From: Paraburkholderia caribensis
Lineage (GTDB): Bacteria; Pseudomonadota; Gammaproteobacteria; Burkholderiales; Burkholderiaceae
NCBI RefSeq assembly: GCF_002902945.1
Contig: NZ_CP026101.1
Location: 1,922,001 to 1,986,000, forward strand
Length of the DNA: 64,000 bases
Direction of reading: 5' to 3'
Position numbers and translations under genes: made by a program. The notes under the pieces were generated by a model that was not told where the DNA came from, searched no databases, and was given only the letters and a program-made list of their open reading frames with translations. Positions 62,694 through 64,000 of this stretch are shown here, piece after piece. The stretch's first letter is position 1, and every line of letters begins with the position of its first letter.

Positions 62694-63626
62694 TCAGGTC
62701 AGCGTGATCGTCAGTTCGTCGTTTCCATCTACCGGGTTGAGTGTGAGCGTCGCAGACATGCTCGCGATGCCGTTGTTGTCGGTGTATGACGGCGACGTGA
62801 GCTGCACGGCCGGCGCGGCGATCGTCACGATGTTGCCGGCCGTCTTGCCGTGCGTGAGCGAGAGGGCAAGATTCTGTGCGACGGCGATCGCGCTCCAGTA
62901 GTCCTTGTCTGCCACGCGCGCGAGCTCGAATGCAACGCTGCCGGTCGGCTTGCGATCGGTGATCAGGGCACCCGCTGCGCCAGGCAGGCTGCGGTAGGTG
63001 ACCGTATTCGCCATGTCGATCTGCAGTGCATTGAGCGTCGCCGCGTAGCCGCCGAGAGAAATGGCAGGCGTGTTGTCGTTATTGACGACAAGCGGATCCT
63101 TGAACTTCGAGAAGTCTGTGGTGGGTAGCGCCTGATCGACAACGGGCGAATAGTCACCAGTGAACTTGAACTTGAATTTCGGAATCGCGTTCGAAGTGAG
63201 ATCGAGCGCAACCGTGCCATACGCGTTCGCGATCTTATGCAGCAGGCCATCGAGAAAATAATAGATCGTCGCCGGTTTCGGATCGTCGCTGATCGGTGCG
63301 TACGCCACGCTCGTGTTGTCGTCGGTCGTCGCGGCAAACGAGCATGCCTGCAGCAAGGGATCCCACGCCGGCAACGTGCCGGCTGCCCCACTGCCCGCGA
63401 TTTCGACACTGAACGACAGCTCAGCGTGCTTCTCGGACACCAGCTGCTGATCGTTGCCAAGGTACGGTTTCACGTTATTGCGCTGCGCATAGGTGGCCGC
63501 AACGGGCGTCGAACTGACGTCGCTGACGATCATCGCGTTGTCTGCGCCCGTCGGGACGACAGCAATGCCAAACGCCGTCTGCAGCGCACACAGCACGACG
63601 GTCTTTCGGGTTCGCTTCGTGGTCAT
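62694..63626 (-). CDS. Major tail tube protein
   Basis: 310 residues, beta-rich with the pattern MTTKRTRKTVVLCALQTAFG ... NVKPYLGNDQQLVSEKHAELSFSVEI, as in phage tail tube (lambda gpV-like/Phage_tail_2) proteins. Position before the chaperone gene supports this. A GGAATC-like ribosome site precedes ATG 63626. Confidence 0.85.
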   Translation of the reverse strand: MTTKRTRKTVVLCALQTAFGIAVVPTGADNAMIVSDVSSTPVAATYAQRNNVKPYLGNDQQLVSEKHAELSFSVEIAGSGAAGTLPAWDPLLQACSFAATTDDNTSVAYAPISDDPKPATIYYFLDGLLHKIANAYGTVALDLTSNAIPKFKFKFTGDYSPVVDQALPTTDFSKFKDPLVVNNDNTPAISLGGYAATLNALQIDMANTVTYRSLPGAAGALITDRKPTGSVAFELARVADKDYWSAIAVAQNLALSLTHGKTAGNIVTIAAPAVQLTSPSYTDNNGIASMSATLTLNPVDGNDELTITLT

Positions 63627-63683
63627 ATGCCTGATTCCTGAAAGTGGAAGTGAAAAGACAGGACGCCGATCGGGTCGACTGAC

Positions 63684-64000
63684 TTATTCGGTCAGGCTGT
63701 TCCAGCGGGTCCGGTAGATGTAGACGTAGTGCACTGTCCGCAGACACGATTCGCCGTCGACGTTGGCAAAGATCGGCGGATCCGTCTGTCCCTCGCTAGC
63801 GTCAATTAACGATGGCGCATCAAAGCTCATGACAATTGGGTGGGCCAGCTCGAGCACAGAATCTGCTGCCTTGTCGGGTGCCGTATCGCGCGTTATGACC
63901 GTGAAAAGCAATTCGGTCTGTCGCGTGGCGAAGCCTACGGCAGACCGGTCGGGCGGCGCTTCACCGCCGAGATGCACAATTAGCGCAAGACTGTGCTGTG
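63684..64000 (-). CDS. Tail terminator / minor tail protein (5' end outside window)
   Basis: Frame continues to the right edge; the visible part ends at 63,684. Contains ATRQTELLFTVITRD, typical of lambda gpU-like tail terminator proteins, and ends VYIYRTRWNSLTE. Partial. The GTG at 63,977 is internal. Confidence 0.75.
   Translation of the reverse strand, partial: QHSLALIVHLGGEAPPDRSAVGFATRQTELLFTVITRDTAPDKAADSVLELAHPIVMSFDAPSLIDASEGQTDPPIFANVDGESCLRTVHYVYIYRTRWNSLTE

Larger units (their letters stand above)
40433..64000. mobile_element. Siphovirus-like prophage, left part (continues beyond the window)
   Basis: Contains a leftward late operon with tail, tape measure, fibre and lysis genes plus accessory genes next to the tRNA-His att fragment. 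Head genes, integrase, repressor and the intact tRNA-His should lie to the right of 64,000. The frameshifting tail chaperone and long tape measure point to a long non-contractile tail. Confidence 0.9.

Noticed and set aside
48920..64000. Mu-like or contractile-tail phage
   Set aside because: No sheath gene is seen; a frameshifting G/T chaperone, tape measure and gpU-like terminator fit a siphovirus tail.
1..64000. CRISPR arrays, insertion sequences with transposase, rRNA operons
   Set aside because: No regularly spaced repeats, no transposase frames and no rRNA-like sequence were seen.

Overview
The window looks like chromosome of a high-GC betaproteobacterium of the Burkholderia/Paraburkholderia/Caballeronia group. 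This rests on gene content and style: the rpsF-priB-rpsR-rplI cluster beside dnaB, a gcl-hyi-glxR operon, sbp-cysTWA-cysB next to lexA, and a NodI/NodJ-type exporter pair. No rRNA or complete tRNA is present, so the genus is an inference.

Positions 1-34,100 are core chromosome. In order they hold: the end of an unknown gene; a short-chain dehydrogenase; a Pit phosphate transporter with its DUF47 partner; dnaB; the S6/PriB/S18/L9 operon with promoter, leader hairpin and terminator; an ECF sigma/anti-sigma pair divergent from a metallophosphatase-cupredoxin pair; a LysR regulator divergent from the glyoxylate carboligase pathway; a sorbosone-type dehydrogenase with a cytochrome c; an asparaginase; the sulfate uptake operon; lexA with two SOS boxes; a NodIJ-like ABC exporter; a two-cysteine-motif permease; an aldo/keto reductase; and an MFS transporter. 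Two copies of one long palindromic repeat (about 660 bp, with arms reaching about 850 bp in the second) lie in intergenic regions between convergent genes at about 9.7-10.4 kb and 15.4-16.3 kb.

From 34,130 onward the sequence is mobile DNA. A 48-bp fragment of the 3' half of tRNA-His occurs as a direct repeat at 34,130 and 40,433. Neither copy has the 5' half of the tRNA, so the simplest reading is two elements integrated one after another at the same tRNA-His gene, with the intact tRNA beyond the right edge. The first element (34.1-40.5 kb) is decayed: it keeps a truncated tyrosine integrase, two broken SRAP genes (one still behind a LexA box), a DUF4160 gene pair and several unknown genes.

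The second element (40.4 kb to beyond 64 kb) is a siphovirus-like prophage read mostly leftward. From the right: tail terminator (cut by the window), tail tube, tail assembly chaperone with a -1 frameshift site, tape measure, tail-tip proteins, tail fibre and adhesin genes including an SGNH hydrolase, an inserted O-acyltransferase on the opposite strand, a holin / SAR-like endolysin / Rz / Rz1 cassette, an SOS-boxed small gene, a Dam methylase, and near the att site an AT-richer accessory block with a DUF4238 protein and a DUF6602 nuclease-like protein. The accessory block is the best candidate for an undescribed phage-defence or superinfection-exclusion function.
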